Origin: Amycolatopsis thermophila
Lineage (GTDB): Bacteria; Actinomycetota; Actinomycetes; Mycobacteriales; Pseudonocardiaceae
DNA: 64,000 bases
Direction: 5' to 3'
Assembly: GCF_030814215.1 (NCBI RefSeq)
Contig: NZ_JAUSUT010000001.1
Coordinates: 4,464,001 to 4,528,000 of the forward strand
Shown: one piece after another, positions 26,668-35,461 of the stretch
How the letters are laid out: each line of letters opens with the position of its first letter
Position numbering within the stretch: position 1 is the first letter of the stretch
Notes under the pieces: model-generated
Told to the model about the DNA's origin: nothing
What the model saw: the letters and a program-made list of their open reading frames with translations, nothing else
Database searches by the model: none
Made by a program: the position numbers and the translations under genes

Positions 26668-27674
26668 AGGGTGGACGCGCGCAGGTGCAGCACCGGGTCG
26701 ATCACCAGTGCCTCCGCCGGCTCGGCGGCGCCCGACAGCCGGGCGAGCATCAGCTCGACCGCGTGCTCGGCGAGGCTTTCGTGGTTGAGGTCCATCGCCG
26801 TGATCGGCGGGGACGCCGTGCGTGAGTGCTCGCTGTCGGTCAGCGAGGCGATCATCAGATCGTCCGGGACGCGCAGGCCCTCCTCGGTCGCGACGCGGGC
26901 GGCCGGTGCCGCGAAATCGCTGGTGGCCATGATGATCGCGTCCGGGCGGTGCCGCCCGCGCAGGGACGCGCGCACCGCCGTCATCGCGTCCTCCGGCGTC
27001 AGGCCTTCGCTGAGCACCTCGACGCGGGGCGCGCGGCGGCGCCGTGCGGACCAGGCCAGGTAGGTCTCCCGGGTGCGCCGGTTCCACGCGTTGTCCTCGG
27101 TGCCGGTGAACAGCGTGATGCGGCGGGCGCCCCCCTCGCGCAGGTGGTCCAGCAACTCCGTGACCACCTTGGGGTAGTCCAGCCGCACGGCCCACGGCAG
27201 ATCGGGCCGTTCCGGGTCCTCCTCGACCGTGACGACCGGGATCCCGCGGCGCGTCAGCTCGGTCAGCACCGGGTCGTCGCCGTAGGGGTGGGCCACGATG
27301 CAGCCGTCCATCGGCACCCGCGCCACCGACGGGTCGTCGATGTCGGGCACGTGGATCAGCCCGGTCTTGCGCCGCAGCATCTCGGTGGCGACCGACCCCA
27401 CCAGGCGGTTGAACGTCTCGGCCCGGTCCGGCGTCCCGGTGACCGCGTAGCGCGGCCGCAGCACCAGCCCGACGATCCCGGACCGCCCGGTGCGCAGGGA
27501 CCGCGCGCTGGGGTTCGGGTCGTAGCCCAGCTCCTCGGCCGCGCGCAGCACGCGCTCCCGGGTGGCCTGCGAGATCGGCCTGCTGCCGGAAAAGGTGTGC
27601 GAGACGGTGCTGATCGCGACCCGGGCGCGTTCGGCCACGTCCCGGATCGTGATCTTCGCGGCCGGTCTGCTCAC
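26658..27674 (-). CDS. LacI-family regulator of the hyuAB operon
   Basis: A 338-residue LacI/GalR protein. The N-terminal ITIRDVAERARVAISTVSHTFSG is the helix-turn-helix with hinge LRTGRSGIVGLVL; the periplasmic-binding-like core follows, ending DLNHESLAEHAVELML and LRASTLRS. GTG at 27674 has TGGAGC upstream. It is divergent from the MFS-hyuA-hyuB operon and a LacI-type dyad lies between them, so it should repress uptake and hydrolysis of a cyclic amide until an inducer appears. Confidence 0.88.
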   Translation of the reverse strand: MSRPAAKITIRDVAERARVAISTVSHTFSGSRPISQATRERVLRAAEELGYDPNPSARSLRTGRSGIVGLVLRPRYAVTGTPDRAETFNRLVGSVATEMLRRKTGLIHVPDIDDPSVARVPMDGCIVAHPYGDDPVLTELTRRGIPVVTVEEDPERPDLPWAVRLDYPKVVTELLDHLREGGARRITLFTGTEDNAWNRRTRETYLAWSARRRRAPRVEVLSEGLTPEDAMTAVRASLRGRHRPDAIIMATSDFAAPAARVATEEGLRVPDDLMIASLTDSEHSRTASPPITAMDLNHESLAEHAVELMLARLSGAAEPAEALVIDPVLHLRASTLRS

Positions 27675-27747
27675 CGCTCCAGTATCGCCCACGGCCGTCC
27701 CGGCTCTTGACAGTCCCGCGTCGCGGCGCGTTTCATGTCCCGAACCA

Positions 27748-27761
27748 TCAAATCGTTTTGA
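27748..27761. promoter_or_regulatory. LacI-type operator for MFS-hyuAB
   Basis: TCAAATCGTTTTGA has 5-base inverted arms (TCAAA/TTTGA) around a CG-containing centre, the usual form of LacI-family sites. It lies 17 bases before the MFS start codon and 74 bases from the regulator start, well placed to block the promoter of the catabolic operon. Confidence 0.6.
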
Positions 27762-27777
27762 CGAAGGCGGTGGGCGA

Positions 27778-29106
27778 ATGGCCTCCGAGAGCGGAGCAGT
27801 CCCGGACACGACCGCGCCGGTGTCCGTCGGCGACGTGTGCGACCGCATGCAGCTGACCCGTGCCCACCTGATCGCGGGCGCGGTCCTGTTCTTCACGTTC
27901 GTCATCGAGGCGTGGGAACAGGTCGGGCTCGTCTACGTCTCGACCGGCATCGCCGACGACTTCGGCGTCGACAACACACGGCTGGGCTGGGCGCTGTCGG
28001 CGGTCGCGTTCGGCATGGTGCCGGGTGCGCTGCTGTGGGGTGCGGTCATCGACCGGCTCGGCCGGCGCAAGGTGACCGTGCTGAGCCTCCTGCTCTACGC
28101 CGGTCTCGCCCTGCTGGCCGGGGTGTCCCCGCAGTTCTGGATGTTCCTGGCCCTGCGGTTCCTCTCCGGCATGGCCTTCGGCGGCGTGTACTCGGTGACG
28201 TTCCCGTACTTCCTGGAGCTGCTGCCGACCCGGTGGCGGGGGCAGGGTGCCGTCGCGTTGTCGATCGGCTTCCCGGTCGGCACGTTGCTGTGCATCCTGG
28301 TCAGCCAGACCCTGGGCACGGTCAGCTGGCGGGCGGTGGCCATCGTGGCCGCGCTGGCCGGGCTGTGGGCGCTGGCGGTGCTGCGCTGGGTGCCGGAATC
28401 CCCGTACTGGCTGGCCAGGCAGGACCGCCACGCCGAGGCCGCGCAGGTGCTGCGGCGCCTGGGCGCCGGCATCGCCGAGGACACGCGGTTCCGGGTCGAC
28501 CAGGAGGGCGGCGGCAGCCGGCGCGGTCTGCTCCGCGGTCGCGTCCGCCGGAACTTCCTGCTGCTGCTCGTGGTGTCGTTCACCTTCAGCTGGGGCTACT
28601 GGGGTCTGCAGACCTGGCTGCCGGTGCTCTTGCAGGGCCGCGGCATGAGCGTGTCGGGCGCGCTGTGGTTCGTCGCCGTGACGCAGCTGGTGTCGGTCCC
28701 CGGCTACCTGCTGGCCGCGTGGCTGACCCGGCGCCAGGGCCGCAAGCGCGTGTTCCTGTGGTTCGTGTTCGCCTCCGCCGCGGGCGGGGTGCTGTTCGGC
28801 GTCGCGGCGAACGCCGGCCAGATGTACGCGGGCAACCTGGTGCTGGCGTTCTTCTCCCTGGGCGCGTGGGGCATCTGGAACACCTGGGCGGGCGAAGCGC
28901 TGCCCACCAGCCTGCGCGGTCTCGGCTACGCGTGGGTGACCTCGGCGATCCTGCTGGCGAACACGGTGTCGGTGCCCGTCATCGGCGCACTGATGGACCA
29001 CGGCGTCGCGTCCTTCGCCGTCATCGGCTCGATCGTGGCGTTCCTGGTCGTCGCGCTGCTGGCGGTGCTTCCGCTCCCGGAGACCGAGGGCCGGGCGCTC
29101 GACTGA
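27778..29106 (+). CDS. MFS transporter, probable uptake of organic acid or cyclic amide
   Basis: A 442-residue, 12-helix MFS protein of the sugar/aromatic-acid symporter type. It has WGAVIDRLGRRKVTVLSLL (motif A between helices 2 and 3), RFLSGMAFGGVYSVTFPYF, the VPESPYWLARQ motif at the end of helix 6 and a second RRQGRKRVF loop. Such proteins take up organic acids with protons. It starts the operon MFS-hyuA-hyuB (32-base gap to hyuA), so its cargo is probably the substrate of the ATP-dependent hydrolase. ATG at 27778. Confidence 0.85.
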   Translation: MASESGAVPDTTAPVSVGDVCDRMQLTRAHLIAGAVLFFTFVIEAWEQVGLVYVSTGIADDFGVDNTRLGWALSAVAFGMVPGALLWGAVIDRLGRRKVTVLSLLLYAGLALLAGVSPQFWMFLALRFLSGMAFGGVYSVTFPYFLELLPTRWRGQGAVALSIGFPVGTLLCILVSQTLGTVSWRAVAIVAALAGLWALAVLRWVPESPYWLARQDRHAEAAQVLRRLGAGIAEDTRFRVDQEGGGSRRGLLRGRVRRNFLLLLVVSFTFSWGYWGLQTWLPVLLQGRGMSVSGALWFVAVTQLVSVPGYLLAAWLTRRQGRKRVFLWFVFASAAGGVLFGVAANAGQMYAGNLVLAFFSLGAWGIWNTWAGEALPTSLRGLGYAWVTSAILLANTVSVPVIGALMDHGVASFAVIGSIVAFLVVALLAVLPLPETEGRALD

Positions 29107-29138
29107 CGTTCTTCCGTCAACCACAAGGAGTTCTTCGC

Positions 29139-31181
29139 ATGACCTACCGGGTCGCCATGGACATCGGTGGCACCTTCACCGACGTCGTCACCTACGACGA
29201 GACGACGCGGGAACTGCGCGCCGGCAAGGTCCTCACCACCCCGGACGACCTCGCGCGCGGCGTGTTCGACGCGCTCGAGGGGTTCGGGCTGCCCTTCGCC
29301 GACATCGGGTTCTTCGTGCACGGCACCACGCAGGGCCTCAACGCACTGCTGGAACGGCGCGGGGCGCGGGTGCTGATCCTGACCACGCGCGGGATCGGCG
29401 ACGTGTACCAGATCGCCCGCGGCAACCGGAACCGCTTGTTCGACCTGCACTACCGCAAGCCCGAACCGCTGGTCCCGCGCAACGCCGTCGCCGAGGTCGG
29501 CGGCCGGTTGACCGCGGAGGGCACCGAACTCGAACCGCTGGACGAGGACGCCGTGCGGCTGGTGGCCAAACGCGTGCGGGAAGAAGGCTTCGACGCCGTC
29601 GCGGTCTGCTTCCTGTTCGCCTACCTCGACGGGGACCACGAGCGCCGCGCCGGCCGCATCCTGCGCGAGGAACTCGGCGACGACGTCCTGGTCGTGCTGT
29701 CCCACGAGGTCGCCCCGGAATGGCGCGAGTACGAGCGCACCTCGACCGCCGTCATGGAGGCCTACACCGGCCCGTCCGTGCACCGCTACCTCGACCGGAT
29801 CGAGGCGCGCTTCGCGGAGAAGGGCCTGTCGGTGCCGGTGCACGTCATGCAGTCCTCCGGCGGGCTGGTCAACGCCGGCTTCGCGCGGCGGCACCCGCTG
29901 CAGACGCTGCTGTCCGGCCCGGTCGGCGGCACGATGGGCGGCGTCGCGGCGAGCCGGCTGCTCGGCAGGCCGGACGTCATCTGCATCGACATGGGCGGCA
30001 CCTCGTTCGACGTCTCCCTGGTGATGGACCACCAGCCCGACGTGACCCCGGACGGCGAATGCGAGGGCTTCCCACTGCTCATGCCGCTGGTGAACCTGCA
30101 CACCGTCGGCGCGGGCGGCGGCTCGCTCGCCTACGCCGAGGGCGACGGGTTGCGCGTCGGTCCCGAGTCGGCCGGCGCCGTGCCCGGCCCGGCCTGCTAC
30201 GGCCGCGGCGGCACCCAGGCGACCGTGACCGACGCGAACTGCGTGCTGGGCCGCGTCGACCCGGAGTCCTTCGCCGGCGGCGGGATGCGGCTGGACACCG
30301 AAGCCGCCCACCGGGCCGTCGCCACGCTCGCCGCCGGGTTCGGCATGGACCCGGTCGAGCTCGCCTCCGGGATCTGCGACGTGTCCAACGCCAAGATGGC
30401 GCAGGCGATCCGCACCCTCACCGTCGAGCACGGCCGCGAACCGGCCCAGTTCGCGCTGCTCGCCTTCGGCGGGGCCGGGCCGATGCACGCCGCGTTCATC
30501 GCCCGCGAGATCGGCGTGCGGGAGGTGGTCGTGCCGCGGTTCCCCGGTGCGTTCTCCGCCTGGGGCATGCTCGAGGCCGACGTGCGCCGCGACTTCACGC
30601 AGCAGTTCTTCGCCACCGGCCAGAGCCTGGACACCGCCGCCCTCGCGGCGGCACTGAACACTTTGGACGAACAGGCGACGGAGGCGCTGGCCGAGCAGGG
30701 CATTCCGGCGGAGCGCCGCGAGGTCACCCACGGGCTGGACATGCGGTACGAGAGCCAGGACTACACGCTGACCGTGCCGATCCTGCCCGGCGAGGACGTG
30801 ACCGCGCCGGAGTTCCGCGCCGCCATCGAGGACCGGTTCGCGCGGGCGCACCACCAGCGCTACGGGCACGCCACCCCCGGCGCCCCGGTCCAGTTCGTCA
30901 CCATCCGCACCACCGGGCGCGGGCTGGTGGACCGCCCGCCGGGCGAACCGCCCGCGGTGCGGGAACGGGGCGAACCGGTGGTGCGCGACGTGGTGTTCGA
31001 CGGCGCGGCGGTGCCGACGGCGATCGTCGCGCGCTCGGCCCTGCCCGCCGGGGCCACGCTGACCGGCCCGGCGATCGTGCACGAGGAGACCTCGACCACC
31101 GTCGTTCCGCCGGGCGCGGTGCTGCGGGTCGACGACCACGGATTCCTGATCATCACCCTGGACGCGGAGGAGCAGGCATGA
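29139..31181 (+). CDS. hyuA: Hydantoinase/oxoprolinase subunit A (HyuA)
   Basis: A 680-residue HyuA-type subunit. The actin-like ATPase fold shows phosphate 1 motif AMDIGGTFTDVV at residues 6-17, HGTTQGLNALLERRG, the MQSSGGLV and DMGGTSFDVSL motifs, and AFGGAGPMHAAFIAREIG. With HyuB it forms an ATP-dependent enzyme that opens cyclic amides such as N-methylhydantoin or 5-oxoproline, or carboxylates ketones. ATG at 29139 follows AAGGAG. It overlaps hyuB by ATGA. The uptake gene and LacI regulator point to an imported substrate. Confidence 0.9.
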   Translation: MTYRVAMDIGGTFTDVVTYDETTRELRAGKVLTTPDDLARGVFDALEGFGLPFADIGFFVHGTTQGLNALLERRGARVLILTTRGIGDVYQIARGNRNRLFDLHYRKPEPLVPRNAVAEVGGRLTAEGTELEPLDEDAVRLVAKRVREEGFDAVAVCFLFAYLDGDHERRAGRILREELGDDVLVVLSHEVAPEWREYERTSTAVMEAYTGPSVHRYLDRIEARFAEKGLSVPVHVMQSSGGLVNAGFARRHPLQTLLSGPVGGTMGGVAASRLLGRPDVICIDMGGTSFDVSLVMDHQPDVTPDGECEGFPLLMPLVNLHTVGAGGGSLAYAEGDGLRVGPESAGAVPGPACYGRGGTQATVTDANCVLGRVDPESFAGGGMRLDTEAAHRAVATLAAGFGMDPVELASGICDVSNAKMAQAIRTLTVEHGREPAQFALLAFGGAGPMHAAFIAREIGVREVVVPRFPGAFSAWGMLEADVRRDFTQQFFATGQSLDTAALAAALNTLDEQATEALAEQGIPAERREVTHGLDMRYESQDYTLTVPILPGEDVTAPEFRAAIEDRFARAHHQRYGHATPGAPVQFVTIRTTGRGLVDRPPGEPPAVRERGEPVVRDVVFDGAAVPTAIVARSALPAGATLTGPAIVHEETSTTVVPPGAVLRVDDHGFLIITLDAEEQA

Positions 31182-32815
31182 CGCCGAGCCCGGTCACCAC
31201 GGAGATCATCCGCTCGGCGCTGATCCAGGCCGCCGAGGACATGAACATGACCCTCATCCGGTCGTCGTACACGCCGACGATCTACGAGGGCAAGGACTGC
31301 GCGGTCGCGCTGCTCGACCGGGAGCACCGGGTGCTCGGCCAGTCCTCCGGCCTGCCGATCTTCCTGGGCAACCTGGAGGAGTGCACCCGCTGCACCGAGG
31401 CCGAGTTCGGCGCTTCGGTGTGGCAGCCGGGTGACGTGTGGGTGCTCAACGACTCCTACATCGGCGGCACGCACCTCAACGACTGCACGGTGTACGCGCC
31501 GATCTTCGTCGAGGGCGAGCTCGTCGGGTTCGCCGCGTCGCGCGCGCACTGGATCGACATGGGGTCGAAGGACCCGGGCGGGTCGATGGACTCGACCACG
31601 ATCTACCAGGAGGGCCTGCGGATGGGCCCGACCCGGATCGTCGTCGGCGGCGCGGAGAACCCGGACGTGTTGCGGCTGATCGAGACGAACGTGCGCTTCC
31701 CGTACGTGACGATCGGCGACATGCGGGCGCAGGTGGCGTGCGCGCGGATGGGGGTGCGCCGGCTGGGGGAGTTGTTCGCCCGGTTCGGGGCGGAGACCAT
31801 CGAGGCCGCGCGCGCGGAGATCTTCGCGCAGACCGAGCGGCTGGAGCGGGAGCGGGTCGCGGCGATCCCGGACGGCACCTACGAGGCCACCGGGTACCTG
31901 GACAACGACGCGATCGACCTGGCGACCCCGCTGAAGGTGACCGTGCGGGTCGTCGTCGAGGGGGACCGGATGACGATCGACCTCACCGACTGCGCCGACC
32001 AGACCACCGGTCCGGTCAACTGTGGACGGTCGCAGGCGGTGTCCGCCGCGCGCGTGGGGTACAAGCTGCTGATCTCACCGTCGATCAGCCTCAACGGCGG
32101 CTCGTTCGCGCCGCTGGAGGTTCTGGTGCGGGACGGGTCGATGCTGGGCGCCCGCGAACCGGCGGCCTGCCAGTACTACTACTCCAGCCTCGGCATGCTC
32201 ATCGACCTGGTGGTCAGGGCGCTGGCGCCCGCGATGCCCGGCGAGGTCGCCGCGGCCAGCTACGGGGACTCGATGATCGTCCAGTTCGCCGGCGACAACC
32301 CGCGCACGGGCGAGCCGTTCGTGACCCTGGAGGCGACGGTCGGCGGCTGGGGCGCCTGGCACGGCGGCGACGGCGAGACCGCGCTGATCAACAACGTCAA
32401 CGGTTCGCTGCGGGACCTGCCGATCGAGGTGGTCGAGACGCTGTACCCGGTGCGGGTCGACGAATACCGCATCCGGCCGGACTCCGGTGGCGCCGGCCGG
32501 TGGCGCGGTGGGAACGGCGTGGTCCGCCAGTACACGATGGAGGCCGACCAGGACCTGTCCCTGTGGTGGGAGCGCTCGGTGACCCCGGCGTGGGGCGTGT
32601 TCGGCGGCGAGGCCGGGGCGCCGCCGCGGGTCGTGCTGAACCCGGGACGGCCGGACGAACGGGAGATGCTGAAGGTCAACAGCCTGCGCGTGCACCGCGG
32701 CGACGTCCTGCGCTGCGAGTCCGGGGGCGGCGGCGGATACGGCGAGCCGGCCGACCGCGACCCGGCGGCCGTCGAGTCCGACCTCGCGCTGGAGCTGATC
32801 ACGCGGCGCCCCTGA
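31178..32815 (+). CDS. hyuB: Hydantoinase/oxoprolinase subunit B (HyuB)
   Basis: A 545-residue HyuB subunit of ordinary length: TTEIIRSALIQAAEDMNMTLIRSSYTP, the VLNDSYIGGTHLNDCTVYAPIF motif, ADQTTGPVNCGRSQAVSAARV and the C-terminal GGGGGYGEPADRDP. The family uses this subunit for substrate binding together with HyuA. The ATG overlaps the hyuA stop (ATGA at 31178). A 12-bp hairpin follows 8 bases after the stop, ending the operon. It lacks the C-terminal cysteine domain of the second HyuB in this window (54384-56687). Confidence 0.9.
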   Translation: MTPSPVTTEIIRSALIQAAEDMNMTLIRSSYTPTIYEGKDCAVALLDREHRVLGQSSGLPIFLGNLEECTRCTEAEFGASVWQPGDVWVLNDSYIGGTHLNDCTVYAPIFVEGELVGFAASRAHWIDMGSKDPGGSMDSTTIYQEGLRMGPTRIVVGGAENPDVLRLIETNVRFPYVTIGDMRAQVACARMGVRRLGELFARFGAETIEAARAEIFAQTERLERERVAAIPDGTYEATGYLDNDAIDLATPLKVTVRVVVEGDRMTIDLTDCADQTTGPVNCGRSQAVSAARVGYKLLISPSISLNGGSFAPLEVLVRDGSMLGAREPAACQYYYSSLGMLIDLVVRALAPAMPGEVAAASYGDSMIVQFAGDNPRTGEPFVTLEATVGGWGAWHGGDGETALINNVNGSLRDLPIEVVETLYPVRVDEYRIRPDSGGAGRWRGGNGVVRQYTMEADQDLSLWWERSVTPAWGVFGGEAGAPPRVVLNPGRPDEREMLKVNSLRVHRGDVLRCESGGGGGYGEPADRDPAAVESDLALELITRRP

Positions 32816-32823
32816 GACGCCGG

Positions 32824-32855
32824 GGCCCCGGCGGACGGTGCGATCCGCCGGGGCC
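32824..32855 (+). terminator. Hairpin terminating the MFS-hyuAB operon
   Basis: GGCCCCGGCGGA (32824-32835) and TCCGCCGGGGCC (32844-32855) pair perfectly around an 8-base loop, beginning 8 bases after the hyuB stop. No T-run follows, as is common for actinomycete terminators. Confidence 0.65.
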
Positions 32856-32888
32856 GGTCCCGCCGTGGACACGCCGGCCGCCGACATG

Positions 32889-32906
32889 TGTGTATAGTGT
32901 GTGTAT
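32889..32906 (+). promoter_or_regulatory. Leaderless-type promoter with direct repeats before vapB
   Basis: TATAGT at 32893-32898 is a good -10 lying 6 bases before the ATG at 32905, implying a transcript starting at or near the start codon. The heptamer TGTGTAT occurs at 32889-32895 and again at 32900-32906, 11 bases apart, one helical turn. This is a likely site for autoregulation by the antitoxin. Confidence 0.5.
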
Positions 32907-33129
32907 GGCAAGGCTGAACGTCTACGTGCCGGACGAGCTGGCGAACCGCGCGAAGGCCGCCGATCTCAACGTGTCGGCGCTCGTGCAGGCCGCGATCGCC
33001 GACGAACTGCAACGCCGTGCCACCGACTCCTGGCTGGACGCTCTCCCGGTGCCGCGCGGTGCGGTGGCCCACGATGCGGCCATGACGGCTCTTGACGCCG
33101 CTCGGGCGGACCTGGCCGGCGATGACTGA
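32905..33129 (+). CDS. vapB: Antitoxin of a VapBC-type pair
   Basis: A 74-residue protein with a ribbon-helix-helix N-terminus, MARLNVYVPDELANRAKAADLNVSALVQAAI, which binds operator DNA as a dimer, and a C-terminal tail (RGAVAHDAAMTALDAARADLAG) that should wrap the toxin. The RHH style resembles CcdA/VapB types. No ribosome site precedes the ATG, in keeping with a leaderless transcript from TATAGT. Its last codons overlap the toxin start by 8 bases. Confidence 0.82.
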   Translation: MARLNVYVPDELANRAKAADLNVSALVQAAIADELQRRATDSWLDALPVPRGAVAHDAAMTALDAARADLAGDD

Positions 33130-33526
33130 CGTTCCCGCGGAGATCGTGGTCCTGGACGCCTCGGTTCTCGTCGACCTGCTCGCGGGCACCGACCTGGCGG
33201 CGGCGGCCAAGGAGCGCCTCCCCGGCACCGTCCTGCACGCGCCGGCTCACCTGGACGCCGAAGTCCTGTCCGCCCTGGGCAGGCTCGAGCGTGCGGGGCA
33301 CCTGGGCGCGACGGATGTCGAGGCGGCGCTGGCGTCCCTGGCGACCATCCCGCTCACCCGCCACCCGGTCGTGGAGCTCGTGCCCGGCGCGTGGGCGCGG
33401 CGGGCGGATCTGCGTCTGGTCGACGCGCTGTACGTCGAACTCGCCGCCCGCCTGCGCACCCGCGTGCTCACCACGGATCATCGCCTCGCCCGGGCGACCC
33501 CGCTCGCCGAGGGGATCGGCCGCTGA
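33122..33526 (+). CDS. vapC: PIN-domain toxin VapC
   Basis: A 134-residue PIN-domain ribonuclease. Acidic residues of the metal site are visible: D in VVLDASVLVDLL, E in HLDAEVLSALGRL, D in DLRLVDALYVELA and D in VLTTDHRLARA. VapC toxins cleave tRNA or rRNA unless held by VapB. The ATG overlaps the antitoxin gene, ensuring coupling. The 3' end lies 14 bases from the 3' end of a selenocysteine tRNA gene on the other strand, an unusual neighbour for a tRNA-cutting enzyme family; the link is only positional. Confidence 0.86.
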   Translation: MTDVPAEIVVLDASVLVDLLAGTDLAAAAKERLPGTVLHAPAHLDAEVLSALGRLERAGHLGATDVEAALASLATIPLTRHPVVELVPGAWARRADLRLVDALYVELAARLRTRVLTTDHRLARATPLAEGIGR

Positions 33527-33540
33527 GGCCGGCGGGAGAG

Positions 33541-33632
33541 CGGAGGTGGACGGGAATCGAACCCGCCAGGCCGGGATCCCCGGCCTCGTCGGTTTTGAAG
33601 ACCGCGGCGTCCACCAGGGCGCAGACACCTCC
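33541..33632 (-). tRNA. selC: tRNA-Sec (anticodon UCA)
   Basis: A 92-base tRNA on the minus strand. Acceptor arms GGAGGTGT/CCACCTCC pair except at the last position. The D-stem is six pairs with a four-base loop (GCGCCC-TGGT-GGACGC, one C-A mismatch), typical of tRNA-Sec. The anticodon loop CTTCAAA carries TCA (genomic TGA at 33596-33598). A long extra arm with an 8-bp stem AGGCCGGG/CCCGGCCT follows, then T-arm GCGGG-TTCGATT-CCCGT. Long extra arm, long D-stem and UCA anticodon together mean selenocysteine. No CCA is encoded. No selA, selB, selD or obvious selenoprotein gene is in this window. Confidence 0.93.
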
Positions 33633-33801
33633 CTCGGCCGGCCCCATGCTAGCCGCACGGAGATCAGCGTGCGCGCCGGACGCGGCGGCACCGCCGGTTC
33701 CCGGCGGCCGGCGCCGCTGACCGGAGATGTGCGGGAGCCTCCCCACCGGCCGCGGCCGGATCAGGACCGCGGCCGTCCGGAGGCGACCCGCGGGGTCGCG
33801 T

Positions 33802-35412
33802 TCACAGGTCGGGCAGGTGCTGCGGCCGGCCGATCAGCGGGGCCAGCGGATCACCGGTGTCGCGGACGCGGTCGAGGACGGTGCGGATCGTCCAGCCGTC
33901 CGGCCGCAGGGCGGGGTCGTCGAGCTCGTCCCACGTGATCGGCACCGACACGGGCGCCCCGGGCGCCGGGCGCGGGCTGAACGGCGCGACCAGCGTCTTG
34001 TTGATCGCGTTCTGGGTGTAGTCGAGGCGGGCGAGGCCGCCGCGCTCGTTCTTGTACCAGCGCCAGCTCACCAGGTCGGGCAGGACGCGGCCGACGACCC
34101 GGGACACCTTCTCGACCCACGCGCGGGTGTCGTCGAAGGTGTAGCCGGCCGCGACGGGCACCCAGATCTGGATGCCGCGCTGCCCGGTGACCTTGGGCAT
34201 GCCCGCGACGTCCAGGTGCTCCAGCGCCGTGCGGTAGAGGCGGGCGAGCTCGACGACGTCGTCGAAGCCGGTGGTCGTTCCCGGGTCGATGTCGATCAGT
34301 GCCCAGGTGGGCTGCCGCACGTCGGGCAGCCGCGAGGTCCACGGGTGCAGCTCGACCCCGCCGAAGTTCACCATCCACACCAGGGCGGGCACGCTGTCGA
34401 GCACCGCGTAGCACTGCGTTTCGCCCGGATCCGCGTCCGGGTTCTGCCAGCGGGTGAGCCAGTCCGGGGCGTGGCCGGGAACCTCCTTGTGCCAGAAGCC
34501 CGGCCGGTCCACGCCGTCGGGGTAGCGGTGCGCGTTGACCGGCCGCCCGGCGAGGTAGGGCAGCATGAACGGGGCGATCCGGGCGCTGTAGCGGATGAGT
34601 TCCCGCTTGGTGACGGGCGGCTCGCGACCGGTCCCCGGGAAGAGCACCTTGTCCAGGTTGGTGAGCTTGAGCGTGCGGCCGGCGACCGTCCAGGTGCCGC
34701 TCTTGCCGAGGTCGTCGAGTGCGGCGAGCTCGTCGTCGTCCGGCGCGTCCCACCGGCCGACGGGCGCGGCCAGGGGCACCTCGGCCTGGTCGGCCGGCAC
34801 GTCGCTGCGCCACATCGCCTCCGGCGCCGCGGCCACCTCGTCGTTGGTGCGGCCGGTTTTCACCGAGCGCGGCAGCTCCTCGGGGTCCCAGCCGGGCCGG
34901 GCGTGGTCGTCGTGCTTGTGGATGAGCAGCCACTGCTCGTCCCCCCGCCCGGTGCGGACGAGCGCGAACCGGCCGGCCAGCTTCTCGCCCCGCAGGTCGA
35001 AGTGCAGCTCGCCGCCCGCGATCGCGCGCACCGGATCGGTGTCGTCGGCCGGTTCCCAGGTGCCCCGGTCCCAGACGATCACGTCGCCGCCGCCGTACTG
35101 GCCCTTCGGGATGACGCCTTCGAAGTCGGCGTATTCCATCGGGTGGTCCTCGACGTGCACCGCGAGCTGGCGCACCCCCGGGTCCAGCGTCGGCCCCTTC
35201 GGCACCGCCCAGCTGGCCAGCACCCCGTCGACCTCCAGCCGGAAGTCGTAGTGCAGCCGCCGGGCTCGGTGCCGCTGCACGACGAACCGGCGGCCCGGCC
35301 CCGGGGTCGCCGGCGCGCCGGCCGGCTCCCCGGTCACCGAGAAGTCCCGCTTGGCCCGGTACGACGACAGCCGGTCGCGGTCACCCCTGCTCCGGCTTCG
35401 CGCGCTCACCAC
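33802..35412 (-). CDS. ligD: LigD-type NHEJ protein: 3'-phosphoesterase plus polymerase domains, no ligase
   Basis: A 536-residue protein of bacterial non-homologous end joining. Residues 20-200 are the LigD phosphoesterase domain: RHRARRLHYDFRLEVDGVL, the HPMEYADFEGVIPKGQYGGG motif. Residues 240-530 are the primase-polymerase domain: LTNLDKVLFPGTG, GRPVNAHRYPDGVDRPGF, catalytic ALIDIDPG with two aspartates, TGQRGIQIWVPV. The ATP-dependent ligase domain is absent, so ligation would need another protein. It trims and fills broken ends, usually with Ku, which is not in the window. The start is GTG 35412 or the next GTG, both with poor ribosome sites. Confidence 0.88.
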   Translation of the reverse strand: MVSARSRSRGDRDRLSSYRAKRDFSVTGEPAGAPATPGPGRRFVVQRHRARRLHYDFRLEVDGVLASWAVPKGPTLDPGVRQLAVHVEDHPMEYADFEGVIPKGQYGGGDVIVWDRGTWEPADDTDPVRAIAGGELHFDLRGEKLAGRFALVRTGRGDEQWLLIHKHDDHARPGWDPEELPRSVKTGRTNDEVAAAPEAMWRSDVPADQAEVPLAAPVGRWDAPDDDELAALDDLGKSGTWTVAGRTLKLTNLDKVLFPGTGREPPVTKRELIRYSARIAPFMLPYLAGRPVNAHRYPDGVDRPGFWHKEVPGHAPDWLTRWQNPDADPGETQCYAVLDSVPALVWMVNFGGVELHPWTSRLPDVRQPTWALIDIDPGTTTGFDDVVELARLYRTALEHLDVAGMPKVTGQRGIQIWVPVAAGYTFDDTRAWVEKVSRVVGRVLPDLVSWRWYKNERGGLARLDYTQNAINKTLVAPFSPRPAPGAPVSVPITWDELDDPALRPDGWTIRTVLDRVRDTGDPLAPLIGRPQHLPDL

Positions 35413-35461
35413 CGGGAAATACCCAGACCGGCGCCGGCCATGCCGGGCACCGGCCGCCCGG

